In this document: piece by piece, positions 63,747-64,000 of the stretch | Layout of the letters: each line of letters opens with the position of its first letter | How positions within the stretch are numbered: the stretch's first letter is position 1 | Origin: Paracoccus sp. C2R09 | GTDB lineage: Bacteria > Pseudomonadota > Alphaproteobacteria > Rhodobacterales > Rhodobacteraceae | Direction: 5' to 3' | Assembly (NCBI RefSeq): GCF_018860625.1 | Contig: NZ_JAHKQB010000017.1 | Span: 124,001-188,000, forward strand | DNA length: 64,000 nucleotides | Position numbers and translations under genes: made by a program | Notes under the pieces: generated by a model | What the model saw: only the letters and a program-made list of their open reading frames with translations | Databases searched by the model: none | Told to the model about the DNA's origin: nothing

Positions 63747-64000
63747 TCTTCGCCGTTCGGATACCAATTGGCAATCACCACTTCCGCGCCCGAGCCGCCA
63801 GCCTCCACCGCCTTGGTGAATGCGTCAAGGTCGCTGCCGCGATGGTGATAGGGGTAGACGACGCCCGGCGCGAAGGCCGTGACGGCATCGGCCGCCTGTT
63901 CCACCGTCATGGTATAGGGCAGGTTCATCGGCAGGAACGCCACGTCGATATCGGTCAGCGCGCGCAGTTCCGGCGTATCCTCGGTGTCGCCCGCGATCAG
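63743..64000 (-). CDS. Metallo-beta-lactamase-fold hydrolase (partial, C-terminal part)
   Basis: Only the last 85 codons are in the window; the gene enters from the right edge. The sequence begins LIAGDTEDTPELRAL and goes on with DVAFLPMNLPYTMTVEQAAD and VVYPYHHRGSDLDAF. These fit UlaG-like hydrolases (COG2220), where the Asp in GDT and the late His are metal ligands. The substrate is unknown. It overlaps the TVP38-type gene by four bases, so the two are cotranscribed. Confidence 0.8.
   Translation of the reverse strand: MIAGDTEDTPELRALTDIDVAFLPMNLPYTMTVEQAADAVTAFAPGVVYPYHHRGSDLDAFTKAVEAGGSGAEVVIANWYPNGEE

Overview
The window reads as a contiguous chromosomal stretch of a high-GC alphaproteobacterium of the Rhodobacteraceae, most likely Paracoccus. 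The best single clue is the cytochrome c1 gene (petC). It carries a roughly 180-residue Ala/Glu/Pro-rich acidic segment before the haem domain, a trait known from Paracoccus cytochrome c1 and absent from most relatives. An alphaproteobacterial RpoH promoter before dnaK, a serC leader motif and Rhodobacteraceae-type families (IalB, MbfA, TAXI receptor) agree. No tRNA, rRNA, CRISPR array, insertion sequence, phage gene or integrase was seen. Gene packing is tight, with many ATGA/GTGA start-stop overlaps and no gene-free gap above 300 bases.

Layout. 1-5.3 kb: the start of a TAXI-type TRAP receptor, a CAP-domain RTX protein and the thiBPQ thiamine transporter under a TPP riboswitch. 5.4-10 kb: mutS, aroC and a convergent ribokinase. 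10.1-17.5 kb: the bc1 complex operon petABC, radC, and dnaK-dnaJ. 17.7-27.6 kb: surface-polysaccharide genes, namely a KpsM-like export permease, cysQ, kdsB, galU, galE, two duplicated glycosyltransferases, a Core-2/I-branching-like glycosyltransferase with an extra C-terminal domain, and a two-domain sulfotransferase. A phosphomanno/glucomutase follows. Together they suggest a sulfated surface glycan.

29.2-36.2 kb: arfB-nudix-pit, an NAD-salvage pair (pncA, pncB), a DASS carrier and trhO. 36.2-44.6 kb: maeB, then the four-gene Anbu set (proteasome-like peptidase, transglutaminase-like protease, alpha-E protein, permuted ATP-grasp enzyme). A divergently encoded Tat-exported CpdB, with a candidate sigma-54 promoter, interrupts this set.

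44.9-53.8 kb: a STAS/anti-sigma-kinase pair, hspQ, creA, a phosphoesterase, the serine pathway (serA, serC, serB), a TSUP permease, an asparaginase and an IalB protein. 53.9-64 kb: rlmN, a LOG-family protein, dapD, exoD, a crotonase, an AEC carrier, the iron exporter mbfA translationally coupled to a DUF2478-TusA fusion, a free-methionine sulfoxide reductase, a LysE exporter, a pseudouridine synthase, a TVP38-type membrane protein and the end of a metallo-beta-lactamase-fold hydrolase.

The least understood parts are the Anbu set, the glycan/sulfotransferase block, the DUF2478-TusA fusion, and a recurring use of the palindrome CTAG as a shared stop codon between converging genes.
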